In this document: positions 24,309 through 33,298 of the stretch, piece after piece
Numbering within the stretch: position 1 is the stretch's first letter
Layout of the letters: each line of letters begins with the position of its first letter
Assembly (NCBI GenBank): GCA_039519185.1
Contig: JAZGSX010000010.1
Span: forward strand, 806,001 to 870,000
DNA from: Astragalus membranaceus
Taxonomy: Eukaryota > Streptophyta > Magnoliopsida > Fabales > Fabaceae
Reading direction: 5' to 3'
DNA: 64,000 nt
The notes under the pieces: generated by a model
The model's database searches: none
Seen by the model: only the letters and a program-made list of their open reading frames with translations
What the model was told of the DNA's origin: nothing
Program-made: the position numbers and the translations under genes

Positions 24309-24563
24309 CATACACCCATATTGATGATAAGCGGTTTTGCCTACATGCCCTTTCAATCCTTTAATAATCTTCTTTCTTTCCTAAAAAGGGATGTGCAGTA
24401 GAAGAATGAATGATATGTCAAATTCAATCATCATGAGTACTCTACACATTTCTATTTACAGAAAACAGGTTTGAAAAAAAAAACCTTAGCAGTCCCATAT
24501 TTCACACAAAGAATTCCAATTTTGGCTCCATCCTTTGTACCAATCACTCTAATGAGAAGTGGA
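24309..24563 (-). pseudogene. captured Pumilio-type RNA-binding protein fragment (PUM24/Puf6-like)
   Basis: Reverse-strand exon 24563-24485 encodes SPLLIRV and GTKDGAKIGILCVKYGTAK, ending in AAG before a GT donor. After a 104-base intron ending in TTTTAG, exon 24380-24309 encodes ERKKIIKGLKGHVGKTAYHQ, then YGCMV. Together they read as a continuous piece of the C-terminal region of the nucleolar Puf6/APUM24 family, which works in rRNA processing. Introns with canonical ends are retained, so the capture was from genomic DNA, not cDNA. The piece stops at a new GT at 24307-24308. The assignment is by remembered family sequence. Confidence 0.75.
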
Positions 24564-24832
24564 CTTGATAGAACAGAATCTCCAAAATCTTTGAAATGAA
24601 ATAAAGGATACACGTAAACAACTTTTTGAAGAATTATTCTTTTGCAACTCAACTCACCGTCAAATAAGGTGAGAATCATTTGGGATGGAACAATGCTACG
24701 GCACTTTCAGTGGAAGAATTCTAATATTTGAAAATGTGGGTGATGAAATTATGCATGTATGAATTGAAGTAGAAATAAAATAATCCATTTTTAGAGAGAA
24801 AAATGAAAAAGAACATAGATTGATTCACCTTC

Positions 24833-25157
24833 TGTTCTGGAGTGGGCTCGAAGGCCAATTCGTCCGACAGGCCCATCGCGGCCCAATACCTACCTTGCTC
24901 CGCAAGATGCGGCCGGCCCCGCAAAATGCGCAACGGCTAGAACGCCCCGCAGCCAACGTTATATATACCACACCAGCATGTGGCTTCAGGTACGTTTTAC
25001 TCACCTTGTGACCCTGCCCGTTGAAGCACCTCTGACTTGAGCGTTGGAGTGCCTTTGCAGGTACCACCCGCATGCGGCCTACAACTCGGTCCTTCATCCC
25101 AACGACCGAGCAACATCATCAACAACAGCAACCCATCGTATTGATCAGGTACGATCA
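24833..25157 (+). repeat. 5' LTR of element A
   Basis: Runs from TGTTCTGGAG to TACGATCA. A TATA-like ACGTTATATATACC lies near 24957-24970. The sequence after the LTR, ATTGGCGAG, is where the primer site should be, but the following gag leader is deleted and I cannot name the primer tRNA. Confidence 0.93.
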
Positions 25158-25201
25158 ATTGGCGAGTTTATCGATCGGTCGTCCAAGGAGAAAATGAACC
25201 A

Positions 25202-26158
25202 TTGAGGGAGTTTATCGATCGGTTCATGACAGAGGCTGACACAGTCCGCAACCTATCAGACACGGACAAGCTGAAGTACCTCAAACGTGGTATAAGAAAG
25301 AACCACAGATTTGCTGAAGAGTTCTCTTTGAACCGCTACTACGACCTCGGCCTGTTCCTTAGAAGGGCCAACGACCATATGGGCTATGAGGAGCAATTGG
25401 CGGCTGACAAGGGCGCCCGCGCGCGTCCCAAGGAAGAAAATGGCAGGTCAGTCAAGGGGCAAGACCGTGACAGTAAGCCCGAGTACCGGCCTAAGAGGTA
25501 CGAGCATCGTACAAAATTGAACACTCCGATCGCGCAGATCTTCACGAAGTGCCAGAACAATGAGTTCACTGGTGTGAGGCGACCTGATCCTTTAGTACTG
25601 AAGAAAGGAGGTCGGCCTACCAAGAAATACTGCAGATATCACAAGAGTAAGGGGCATGACACCAATGACTGCATGGCCCTAAAAGATGACATAGAAGATC
25701 TCATACAGAAGGGCAAGTTGAGGCAATATGTCAAAGATGAAGGTAACGATCGCCCTGAACAAAGAGCCGTTGGCCAACCCGCCAATGACAAAGGTAAAGC
25801 GATCGTTAACTCAACGATCGAGCAAGCGCGTAACAGTTTAGAGGAAGAACGCGACCCCCGACAGTCGAAGGGCCGCAATGTAGCCATGGTCATCCATGGA
25901 GGTAATCCGTTGGATATCAGAGAGTCCAACAAGGCAATGAAGAGGAAGTGGAACGAACTCATGATGGTCGTCTCAACTTCAACCCCACGGCCGGCCTCGA
26001 ATAGGCCGCCCATTTCCTTTGGGGACGAAGACTTGCTCGATGGTAAAGTCAATAATTATGTCCCTTTGGTAGTATCGGTCGTGATGGCCAACAGAGGTCA
26101 GAAGAATACTGGTCGACCAAGGGAGCTCGGCCGACATCATGTTCGAAGAATTGATTGA
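25202..26158 (+). pseudogene. gypsy A gag (C-terminal part)
   Basis: The frame opens in the middle of the gag domain (FIDRFMTEADTVRNLSDTDK) with no start codon of its own; the N-terminal half is deleted. It continues to the Tat-type zinc knuckle, where CRYHKSKGHDTNDC is followed by the lineage-typical LKDDIEDLIQKGKLRQYV. The frame is lost by a one-base change near 26100, just before protease, whose active site is encoded in the next frame. Base composition is clearly richer in GC than the surrounding CACTA DNA. Confidence 0.88.
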
Positions 26159-26652
26159 CAAGTTAAATGTGGATAGGAGCGAGATTATTCCCCAAGCAGT
26201 ACCAACCCCATTGACCGGGTTCAATGGGGCGACCACCTACCCACTGGGGACGATAGAATTACTTGTTACCTTTGGAGATGATACGAGCGGCAGCACGTCG
26301 TACAGGACGGTCAGAACGACGTTCTTAGTTCTGCCAATCAAATCATGTTACCACTGCATCATTGGCCGCCCAACACTGGGAAAATTGGAGGCCGTAGCCT
26401 CAACTGTACATCTTAAGATGAAGTTTTACAGTAAAAACGACCAAGTTGTGACAGTGATGGCCGACATGGAGGCGGCCATGAGGAGCCATTTCCTCTATCA
26501 AGAGATTTGTGATATGGAGGTGGAGAATGCTAAACCTCAGAATCTTGGAGAGGGGCATCAGGTCAATGTGGCCGACCTGGATGCTCGATACGACCCAGAT
26601 AGCGACCCTGAGGACGACGACGACGATTTAGCCCGCGAGCTAAAGAATAAAC
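26106..26652 (+). pseudogene. gypsy A protease
   Basis: ILVDQGSSADIMFEELIDKL carries the retropepsin D-x-G active site in the DQGSS form common in Tat elements. CIIGRPTLGKLEAVASTVHL, typical of the protease C-terminal half, follows. An acidic stretch (DPDSDPEDDDDD) and ELKNK come just before CACTA-2 inserts at 26653. The reading frame resumes at 33600 and meets a TAG within a few codons. Confidence 0.85.
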
Positions 26653-27165
26653 CACTAGTGCAAAAAGGGGATTTAAAGTCAGGCGAAAAGGGGATTTAAA
26701 GTCAGGCGGGCGCTTGACTTTTAATAAGTCCACTTTGTATGTCTGGAGTTTTAAAGTCAAGCGATACCCTGACTTCGTAAGTATGTTTTAAAGTCAAACA
26801 TTTATTGCGCCTGACTTCGTAAGTATGTTTTAAAGTCAAACATTTATTCTTGCCTGACTTCGTATGTATGATTTAAAGTCAAGCATTTATTCTTGCCTGA
26901 CGTCGTATGTATGATTTAAGGTCAAGCTTTTATTATTGCTTGACTTTAAATCATACTTACAAAGTCAAGCAAGAATAAATGCTTGATTTTAAATCATACT
27001 TACGAAGTCAAGCATTTATTCTTGCCTGACTTCGTAAGTATGATTTAAAGTCAAGCTTAAACTTGCTTGACTTCGTATGTTTGATTTAAGGTCAAGCTTT
27101 TATTATTGCTTGACTTCGTATGTATGATTTAAGGTCAAGCATTATTGCGCCTGACCTTAAAAGTT
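26653..27165. repeat. subterminal repeats, left end of CACTA-2
   Basis: A run of about a dozen units built on AAAGTCAAGCATTTATTCTT and GCCTGACTTCGTAAGTATG occurs in both orientations. Around 26880-27020 opposing units form a long imperfect hairpin. A poly-T run (27163-27181) closes the block. Confidence 0.9.
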
Positions 27166-27236
27166 TTTTTTTTTTTTTTTTAAATTTTGGTTTAATCTAT
27201 ACACCCTGGTTATACAAATTTTTCATTAAAAAGAAG

Positions 27237-27308
27237 CGACTCCACTGGGGATCGAACCCAGATCTCTGGTCCCGTAGACCAGCGCCTTATCCATTGGGCC
27301 ATGGAGTC
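27237..27308 (-). tRNA. tRNA-Arg (anticodon ACG), inside CACTA-2
   Basis: A 72-base cloverleaf can be drawn. The acceptor stem is GACTCCA/TGGAGTC with discriminator G. The anticodon stem is CTGGT/ACCAG around loop CTACGGG (anticodon ACG), and the T arm is CTGGG-TTCGATC-CCCAG. Box A (TGGCCCAATGG) and box B (GGTTCGATCCC) are intact, and a TTTTT run lies within a few bases of the 3' end, so RNA polymerase III could use it. From memory, plant tRNA-Arg(ACG) has A at the last loop position and a five-base variable loop; here there is G and four bases, so function is uncertain. No CCA is encoded, as expected for a nuclear gene. Confidence 0.82.
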
Positions 27309-28455
27309 ATATATCAGTAAAGTAACGCTTAATGAATGTAACCAATCAAGTGCTAGTCAACTTGCATTCTCAAAATAGAGTAAAACATATATATTTCTCA
27401 AAACAAGTATAATTTCCCAAAACAACTCTGATTTCAACATTAACCTTGAAAATTCTCAAGGCAAACTAGCAGTATACACTATACATAGGCTGTTAGCAAC
27501 AGGAAAATAACTAGAACAAAACAATTGGGATCTTAATAAAATTCATGATTTAAATTACATCAAGACTTTGCCTAATAGAACTGAATATTATACTTGTACA
27601 CTGAATACAATGGCTAAGTTACAACATTAGGATCATGATGTAGAAAATACCTTAGCAGATACAAAACAATTGACAGCCTTCTGTGCTCAACCATATCCGG
27701 CAAAATATCTACAAAAATCTGACGGAAGAAATAACATATCAGAAGATGGATATGTAAAGAGGGCCTTATCCATTGGGGATCGAACCCAGAATCTCTGGTT
27801 CCGTAGTATGTAATGACACACTATGCATCTAAATCATAAAATTTCAGAATATGTAATGACACCAATATGTAATGACACACTATGCATCTAAATCATAAAA
27901 TTTCAGAATAATGAGACAATAGTAGTATGAAGGAAAAACAAGTAAACAACAACAATAGTGATTGTGGAACAATATAGTAGTCTGAAGAAACCAAAGCATT
28001 CTCACATTGGTTGATAAACAGTAATCAACACCTTTGCTAGCAAATTAGAATTCCTACTAAATAAACAGAAACATTAAACTTCAAACTAAATGATCCTTTC
28101 TCATTTCCACATCAGTAAGAAGAAAACAGAAAGAAAGTGCAAACATTACTAGAGTATAAGGATATTCATTGGTGGTTAAGCTACGATCCACATAAACAAA
28201 CATCAAAGAAACACACTTTTTCTTCATGTATTCAGCAACAATCCACATAAACAATTCAATTGACAAAGATTAATCATGTAGGGAACAAAGAGTACACAAA
28301 ACAAACTCATTGATTGAATTCAAAGAGGCTGATAAATAGCCTTTACAACTATGAAAAACAATATTTTCAAGTCAAGAACGAAGGCCATGTCACATTCACA
28401 CATCAAATTAAGCAATAACCAAAACAAATAAACTGTGAACTAGCATAACTCATAC
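27309..28455. other. CACTA-2 spacer with local duplication
   Basis: AT-rich DNA of unknown origin. It contains the rearranged tRNA-Arg fragment (27765-27806) and a tandem duplication of about 45 bases (starts near 27807 and 27866, TATGTAATGACACACTATGC). I found no exon motif here that I can name. Confidence 0.5.
27765..27806 (-). pseudogene. rearranged tRNA-Arg(ACG) fragment
   Basis: On the reverse strand the order is anticodon loop CTACGGA, stem ACCAG, variable loop AGATT, T arm CTGGGTTCGATCCCCA, then directly D-loop sequence ATGGATAAGG. The 3' half therefore precedes part of the 5' half. The acceptor stem is missing. It keeps the normal loop and variable-loop bases that the full copy 500 bases away has lost, so it is not simply derived from that copy. 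Confidence 0.75.
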
Positions 28456-28760
28456 CATGATCAACATGCGCAATAACGGATTTTGCTTTCTTAAAAAGTT
28501 CTCCCTTCTGGATGGAAATTTGGCCTCATCTGCATCATTAACCCAAATGAACAACAAAGGAAATATACAAACAAATGCATGCTAAGCCAAGAAAAGATAA
28601 TTTAATCAAATAGAAAATTTTGAATTGTAAGCTGGGATTAGATTATTAGTAATTAGGAAGCAAAGTAATACACCTGAATCTTGTGATTTTTGAGTTCAGG
28701 ATGATCAAAAGCTGGCTGGTGTGAGACATGGACACAGTCAATAATATCTCCATATGGACT
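28456..28760 (-). pseudogene. captured neprosin-like fragment, joined to an EF2-like piece
   Basis: Exon 28760-28674 encodes SPYGDIIDCVHVSHQPAFDH, then PELKNHKIQ, with a GT donor. It matches the N-terminal part of the plant neprosin/DUF239 secreted peptidase family. The next block (28529-28456) starts MRPNFHPEG in phase, then appears to switch to SVIAHVDHG followed by a GT donor. That phrase is the first G-motif of translation elongation factor 2 at the point where plant EF2 genes have an intron. I read this as a neprosin piece fused to an EF2 piece; the EF2 part is only about ten residues and is tentative. Confidence 0.6.
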
Positions 28761-28876
28761 CTATTAGCATAAACCCAAATGTAAAAAAACAAGTTAGACA
28801 CTTGCAAAATTGTACTGTTTATGAATATCTTCAAAATTCTAAGAAGCAACACTCAATTATAATAATTCTCTCTACC

Positions 28877-28972
28877 TTGATAGACTTAACAGGTGGCACT
28901 AGTGTAACTGCATGGTCAATCACATATATCAGCTTATTCTGCATAACTTCACCACTAAACCTCCAATTTATA
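28877..28972 (-). other. exon-like block, unidentified
   Basis: The reverse strand reads INWRFSGEVMQNKLIYVIDH, then AVTLVPPVKSIK, and ends AAG before GTAGAG, a good donor. It looks like a captured coding exon, but I do not recognise the family. Confidence 0.4.
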
Positions 28973-29243
28973 CACTGAATGAAAGAATGATATAGGAAGA
29001 ACAAAGCTTCATTTCGACATCCTTAGCAATCATTAAGAAAATAGAATACACACATTTAGTTCGGTTTACCTCTTTATGTAGGTTGAGAACCATGACAGGG
29101 CAAATTCAGCCAACTACCACAGAGACCAGAGTTCCCAATGAAACTGAAAATAGAAAGTTGTAACAATCAATTCAAAAGAACATGCTACTTAACAGATAGG
29201 CCACATTATTTTGTAACTTTGCAATACTCAACAAAAAATGCAA

Positions 29244-29336
29244 TATCAAAAAAGACTCAAAGTCAACAAATTTTGACAGTTCCAATGGAAAAAAATCATA
29301 TGAAACAACAATTGATGTTGGGAACCAAAGATCACA
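29244..29336. repeat. 93-bp duplicated segment, copy 1
   Basis: From TATCAAAAAAGACTC to AAAGATCACA this is identical by eye to 31183-31275 in the same orientation. The two copies bracket the ERECTA-like and NPC1-like fragments and lie on the far side of RPS14, suggesting a block was copied within the element. Confidence 0.88.
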
Positions 29337-29405
29337 GCAATAGCAGCAGCAGTACAGAGGATACTGCATGGCTATTCTTCTTCTTTTGCCAATAACAGAT
29401 ATAGG

Positions 29406-29490
29406 AGCCACTGGTTTGCAATTCTTAAGAACACATTTATAAACTGTACTTGATGCACCATTTCCAATTACATATTTCTCACTCAAGTTT
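29406..29490 (-). pseudogene. captured ERECTA-family receptor kinase fragment
   Basis: The reverse strand encodes ENLSEKYVIG, then NGASSTVYKCVLKNCKPVA. This is the start of the kinase domain of ERECTA/ERL leucine-rich-repeat receptor kinases (the glycine-rich loop and the strand before the catalytic lysine). The family normally continues with the IKRLYSHYP segment; here the sequence turns into unrelated PISVIGKRRR, so the invariant lysine is lost. Only about 28 residues are present. The family is recognised from memory, with the CVLKNCKPVA phrase being distinctive. Confidence 0.75.
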
Positions 29491-30257
29491 TCAGGTAGTT
29501 TGCAGCAGGTAGTTTGTGAGAAGGTTAAGGTTAAGAATGAGATCCTAACATATGCATCAGATAAGGTTAAGCAGGTAGTTTGTGAGAAGCCCTACCTAGG
29601 TTGCAAAAAGGGTTTGATTTTAATAGTAAGGTTTTACTAAATGAGAGAGTGATGCTAAATTGAGGTTTTACTCATTCAAATATACTCACCCTAAACATAC
29701 CCAGTCAAAAAATGAGCATATGATAAAATAAAATATTGAGTAAGAAAAAAGACAACAGAATCTTGATAAAAGTCATCTTATCTTGTTATTAAGTTATCAT
29801 CATTACTATTATACTAAACATTTTAGTGGATATATTAGTGTACAGCCTTTGTAGTAAGTCTAAATCATGTAATAATCAGGCCAAGTTTAGGCCCTGGATT
29901 TGATTAAGAGGTCATGTTTATTTAGTTAAAACCTGGTTTCGCCTGATCTGTTTCAATCCTGATGGGCAGTCAGTGACCTTGTCACTGCAAGTTAATATAT
30001 TTGCAATCATATAGACATCTGTTCAAGCCGTAACTTGTTTACATATTTTCAATTAAAAATACAAGATCAGATAACACCCTTCATATAAATATTTTTCCTG
30101 GTTAAGAAAGACAAAATATGAGGTTTTACCGTCATTTTTGAAAAATGATTGAAGTTAGTTCTACATATACAACACTCTCTTACTTAACACTCTCTTACAA
30201 ATATATCTAAAGGCCAAAAAAGTATGATTCAACATGTAGAACAAATGGATACATTAC
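29491..30257. other. CACTA-2 spacer
   Basis: AT-rich sequence with a short direct repeat (CAGGTAGTTTGTGAGAAG near 29503 and 29570). No exon could be named. It may be intron or intergenic flank captured with the neighbours. Confidence 0.45.
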
Positions 30258-30925
30258 CTTTAAAGAATCAGAAACCCTTGAACTGAATTCTTGAGCAGCC
30301 CTCATGGAATTAACATAATCAATCTACAATAGTTTTACAATTAAACCTGGATCCCTTTGATACAAAACTTTAATCATAGAACAAATAATATAGAAATATA
30401 ACCTGCTTGTTGAGTGGGGTATGATATGTACGGAATGATGATGCTTGAATAATGCCACTATCATAGCCTGCAACCAAAACACAGTATCAAAGTCAGATTT
30501 CACACTCTGAAACTTATACGGGTTCTTGCTTCAAGAGAGCCCCGTTTCTAAAGTTGATGTGAAGGAGAGAATTTGAACACAACAAAATCGTGTCTTTAAA
30601 TCAATAAACCTTTCAGTTCAACACTGCTGGTGTACGCCCCATGACCCCCTTTTGCACAATCAGCAGATGGCAGAGCACTAAGAAACCACGGCAGTTTCTC
30701 TCTAAATTGTGTTGTAGAAGGACGATCGTTGTTGAGATTTGAGTGACGGAAACACTGCACAATTTTGTATGCATTATATTAAGACCTAAGAACTGAAACA
30801 TGCTAGAATTGAAACTGCTGCACTGTGACGTTGCTGAAAAAACATTTGTCTATTACCGTTGTGCAATCTTTACATGCTCCAACTGAAACACGTGAGCCTT
30901 CCCCAGGTAGACAACAAGGAGGCTG
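30258..30925 (-). pseudogene. captured NPC1-like sterol transporter fragment (four exons)
   Basis: Four reverse-strand exons with GT/AG borders read in order. Exon 30925-30858 has QPPCCLPGEGS and ACKDCTT. Exon 30754-30610 has CFRHSNLNNDRPSTTQFREK and ALPSADCAKGGHGAYTSSV. Exon 30467-30403 has GYDSGIIQASSFRTYHTPLN. Exon 30323-30258 has IDYVNSMRAAQEFSSRVSDS. This is a continuous piece of the luminal region of plant NPC1 (Niemann-Pick C1-type) membrane proteins. About 110 residues of a roughly 1300-residue protein are kept, without the sterol-sensing domain. It is the longest captured gene segment in the window, and its exon-intron order is undisturbed. Confidence 0.82.
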
Positions 30926-31049
30926 GAAAGAAAAATTACTTTATTTGTCAGCTACCAAAATCAAGTTAACTAGGTAGCATATCAACTGCCTAAGCAGGAG
31001 ACAAATCAAGTTAACTAGGATATCCTGAAAATAAAAAAAAACAGAATAC

Positions 31050-31182
31050 CTATGCGACCAATTTTCATTCTGGATCGAGCTAAGGCCCGGGGAGCAGATT
31101 GTGCACCAGGGCCTGGTGTTTTTGTCTTGTTTCCTCCAGTTGCACGGAGCTTGATATGAAGATCAGTTATGCCCAGCTCCTG
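31050..31182 (-). pseudogene. captured 40S ribosomal protein S14 (uS11) fragment
   Basis: The reverse strand encodes ELGITDLHIKLRATGGNKTK, then TPGPGAQSAPRALARSRMKI and GRI, ending before a GT donor. This is the C-terminal half of RPS14/uS11 of the small ribosomal subunit, one of the most conserved eukaryotic proteins. Two changes (APRA for ALRA and ARSRM for ARSGM) hit normally invariant sites, and the final basic tail exon is absent, so it is a fragment. It abuts copy 2 of the 93-base duplication. Confidence 0.88.
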
Positions 31183-31275
31183 TATCAAAAAAGACTCAAA
31201 GTCAACAAATTTTGACAGTTCCAATGGAAAAAAATCATATGAAACAACAATTGATGTTGGGAACCAAAGATCACA
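31183..31275. repeat. 93-bp duplicated segment, copy 2
   Basis: Same sequence and orientation as 29244-29336. On one side it touches the 5' end of the RPS14 fragment; on the other it touches an unidentified open segment on the + strand. Confidence 0.88.
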
Positions 31276-31304
31276 TTATAGGAATTCTGCCAAATCCATA
31301 AAGA

Positions 31305-31499
31305 TTGAAGGATCAAAACAAGCAATTTGAACAATGGGTGTACAAGTATAAGCAAAAGAAAAGAGATGAATTTGATCGAAATAGAGCAGAAGTTGGCAAT
31401 GATCCTGATGAGGTTCTTAGGGAGAAGCGAATTTTGGTTGAACTAGAAAAGAGATTGGATGAGGAAAATGTTCCTATGAAAGGCAGTGTCTATTGGTGA
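31305..31499 (+). other. unidentified coding-like segment in CACTA-2
   Basis: The forward strand encodes 64 residues rich in charged amino acids (KQFEQWVYKYKQKKRDEFDR, then DPDEVLREKRILVELEKRLD), ending in a TGA. Its composition looks coding (helical, charged) and the phrase DEENVPMKGSVYW gives a plausible C terminus. I do not recognise the family. If real, it would be the only cargo piece on the forward strand of CACTA-2. Confidence 0.4.
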
Positions 31500-31967
31500 G
31501 ACAAAAATCTTTTAGGTTTTTAAAGAATCACTTGCCAGAGCTGTTTAAGGTATTGTCATATTTTTCTCTTGAATGTTCTAAAAATGTATAGTGAATTATG
31601 GTCAATTCACAGAAACTAATGTTTGGATAGAATTCATCATGAAAATTGGTTTATGTAACATTCTTTGTGCAAAGGGGTTGTTGTTAGCATGCTCATGGTT
31701 GGTTAGAATCCATAACCAAGCCAAAAAAAAAAAGTTTGCAAAATTTTTGCAAGTAAGAAGAGTGTTCTGAGAAATAGTTAGCATTTTACTTGAATTTTTC
31801 TTTGAAAAACCCAGATCATGAATCCTTGAATCAACACAACCCATTTTTTTCAAGTAACATGCCTCTAAACAAAAAGCCATAACATAAATGATTGATTGAT
31901 ATAACAACAGGATATACAAAATAAAAGAATCATCAACAGATAAATATCCTGCCAGTTAGCCATTTAC
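31500..31967. other. CACTA-2 spacer
   Basis: AT-rich sequence between the unidentified segment and the UBP1-like exon. I see nothing nameable on either strand. Confidence 0.45.
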
Positions 31968-32141
31968 CTTGATAGGTTTGCCAAACAACATCCGAGCATT
32001 ACCCATCTGTATAACAAGAGCTGCTTCACAATGTGTATTGTATCTCACAAACCCAAAACCTTTGTTACGCTGCGACCTAACATCTTCAATAGTTCCAACA
32101 CCTAGGCTATGAAAATGTTGATGGAGATTAACAGAAGTAAC
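31968..32141 (-). pseudogene. captured UBP1-like RNA-binding protein fragment (RRM)
   Basis: Reverse-strand exon with AG and GT borders encoding VTSVNLHQHFHSLGVGTIED, then VRSQRNKGFGFVRYNTHCEA and ALVIQMGNARM. The RNP1-type motif KGFGFVRY marks an RNA-recognition motif. From memory the flanking residues fit the third RRM of oligouridylate-binding protein UBP1, which binds U-rich RNA and joins stress granules. One RRM exon only. Confidence 0.78.
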
Positions 32142-32407
32142 CTGTAATTTTACAGACCATGAGAACTCTACAAAGTAATTTTAAAACAAACTGAAATTAC
32201 AGGACTGCTATACATATTTTATATAGCTTCCAAGTCTAATTGCCTAATATAGCACTGAAGCTCATTTCATCTATGCACACAACTGTTAAGTGTACTTGAT
32301 ATTATACACATTTCATAGACAAAATCAGTATCCCAAATAGATATGAAGGACTAATAATTAGGGTAAAAAACCGGCAGAAACCAATAAGAAAACTGACATA
32401 TTTTACT

Positions 32408-32719
32408 CACTTAAACACTAAATTATGGCAGTTGTTGCCACAGGGATAAGCACAGTCAATAGCTTTGACAAGTCTATCAAAATACCAGGCTCCAACAGCA
32501 ATTGTAATTGGCTGCATAATAAAAAATGATAACTTTCTTAGAACAATAAACACAAAAGGGTGATTATTTCATACAAAGCCATTGAGCATACCTTGTCCCC
32601 AATAAGGGGAGAGTTATCAGCAAACCATGTTTCCTGTCTCTCAGACTGGCAATGAGCAAAACAAGAGTTTATGAACAGTCCAGTTTGCGAATACCCTGAG
32701 AAGTCTTTCGTTACATAAC
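32408..32719 (-). pseudogene. captured pectin acetylesterase C-terminal exons
   Basis: Exon 32719-32592 encodes GYVTKDFSGYSQTGLFIN and SCFAHCQSERQETWFADNSP. After an intron ending in ATGCAG, exon 32511-32408 encodes AVGAWYFDRLVKAIDCAYPC, then a cysteine-rich end HNLVFK and a TGA stop. This is the C terminus of plant pectin acetylesterase (carbohydrate esterase family 13), a secreted cell-wall enzyme; the SCFAHCQSE segment includes its conserved histidine region. The natural stop codon is kept, so the gene's true 3' end was captured. Confidence 0.82.
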
Positions 32720-32879
32720 CTGCAAAGAACAAAACAGCTAATTAGGGTTTGCGAAATCACAAATTGAAGGATCAAAACAAAGGGCTTTGGTATTCTCCCT
32801 ATTGCAGAGCATTCATATTGCAAGATTGAAGCACTTCTAAGCTTCAGTCACTGCAATCCTTCAAATTTCAGTAAAACCT

Positions 32880-33298
32880 AGCAGAGAAGAAGTGAGAAGA
32901 AGAGAAGAAAGGAGAAAAGAGTGAATGACGTCGTTTACTGTTGTGACGGAGTTAGGGAGAGTGTGAGCGTAGAAGAAGGTCGATCTGGTCTCTGATGAAA
33001 CGGCGAGGCGCGGCGGAGAACGACGTGAGAACGCGAGAGGAGTGAGCGGAGAAATCGTGGGATTGAAATCGTGTTCTGCGAGTGAGAAGGGTTCGTGGTT
33101 CGTGTTCTGAGAGTGAGAGGCTTCGTTTTCGATCTGCACTTCGTGTTCGATCTGCGACTCTGCGTGTTCGATCTAAGAGTGAGAGGCTTCGTGAGAGGCT
33201 GAGAGTGAGAGGCTTTGTGAGAGGTTGAGAGTGAAGGGTTGAGAGTGGAGAACTAGGGTACGCGTAAGTGAATTTTTTATTTTTATTTGGTACTTTAG
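32880..33298 (-). other. CT-rich leader-like region of CACTA-2
   Basis: On the reverse strand this reads as CT-rich DNA with repeated CTCTCACTCTCA units. It lies between the right terminus and the first cargo exon. It resembles a plant 5' untranslated leader and could also be low-complexity filler. Repeat-driven ORFs here have no recognisable domain. Confidence 0.5.

Noticed and set aside
27120..27320. Protein-coding reading across the tRNA-Arg
   Set aside because: The frame crosses a well-formed tRNA and a poly-T run; the tRNA explains the conserved sequence.
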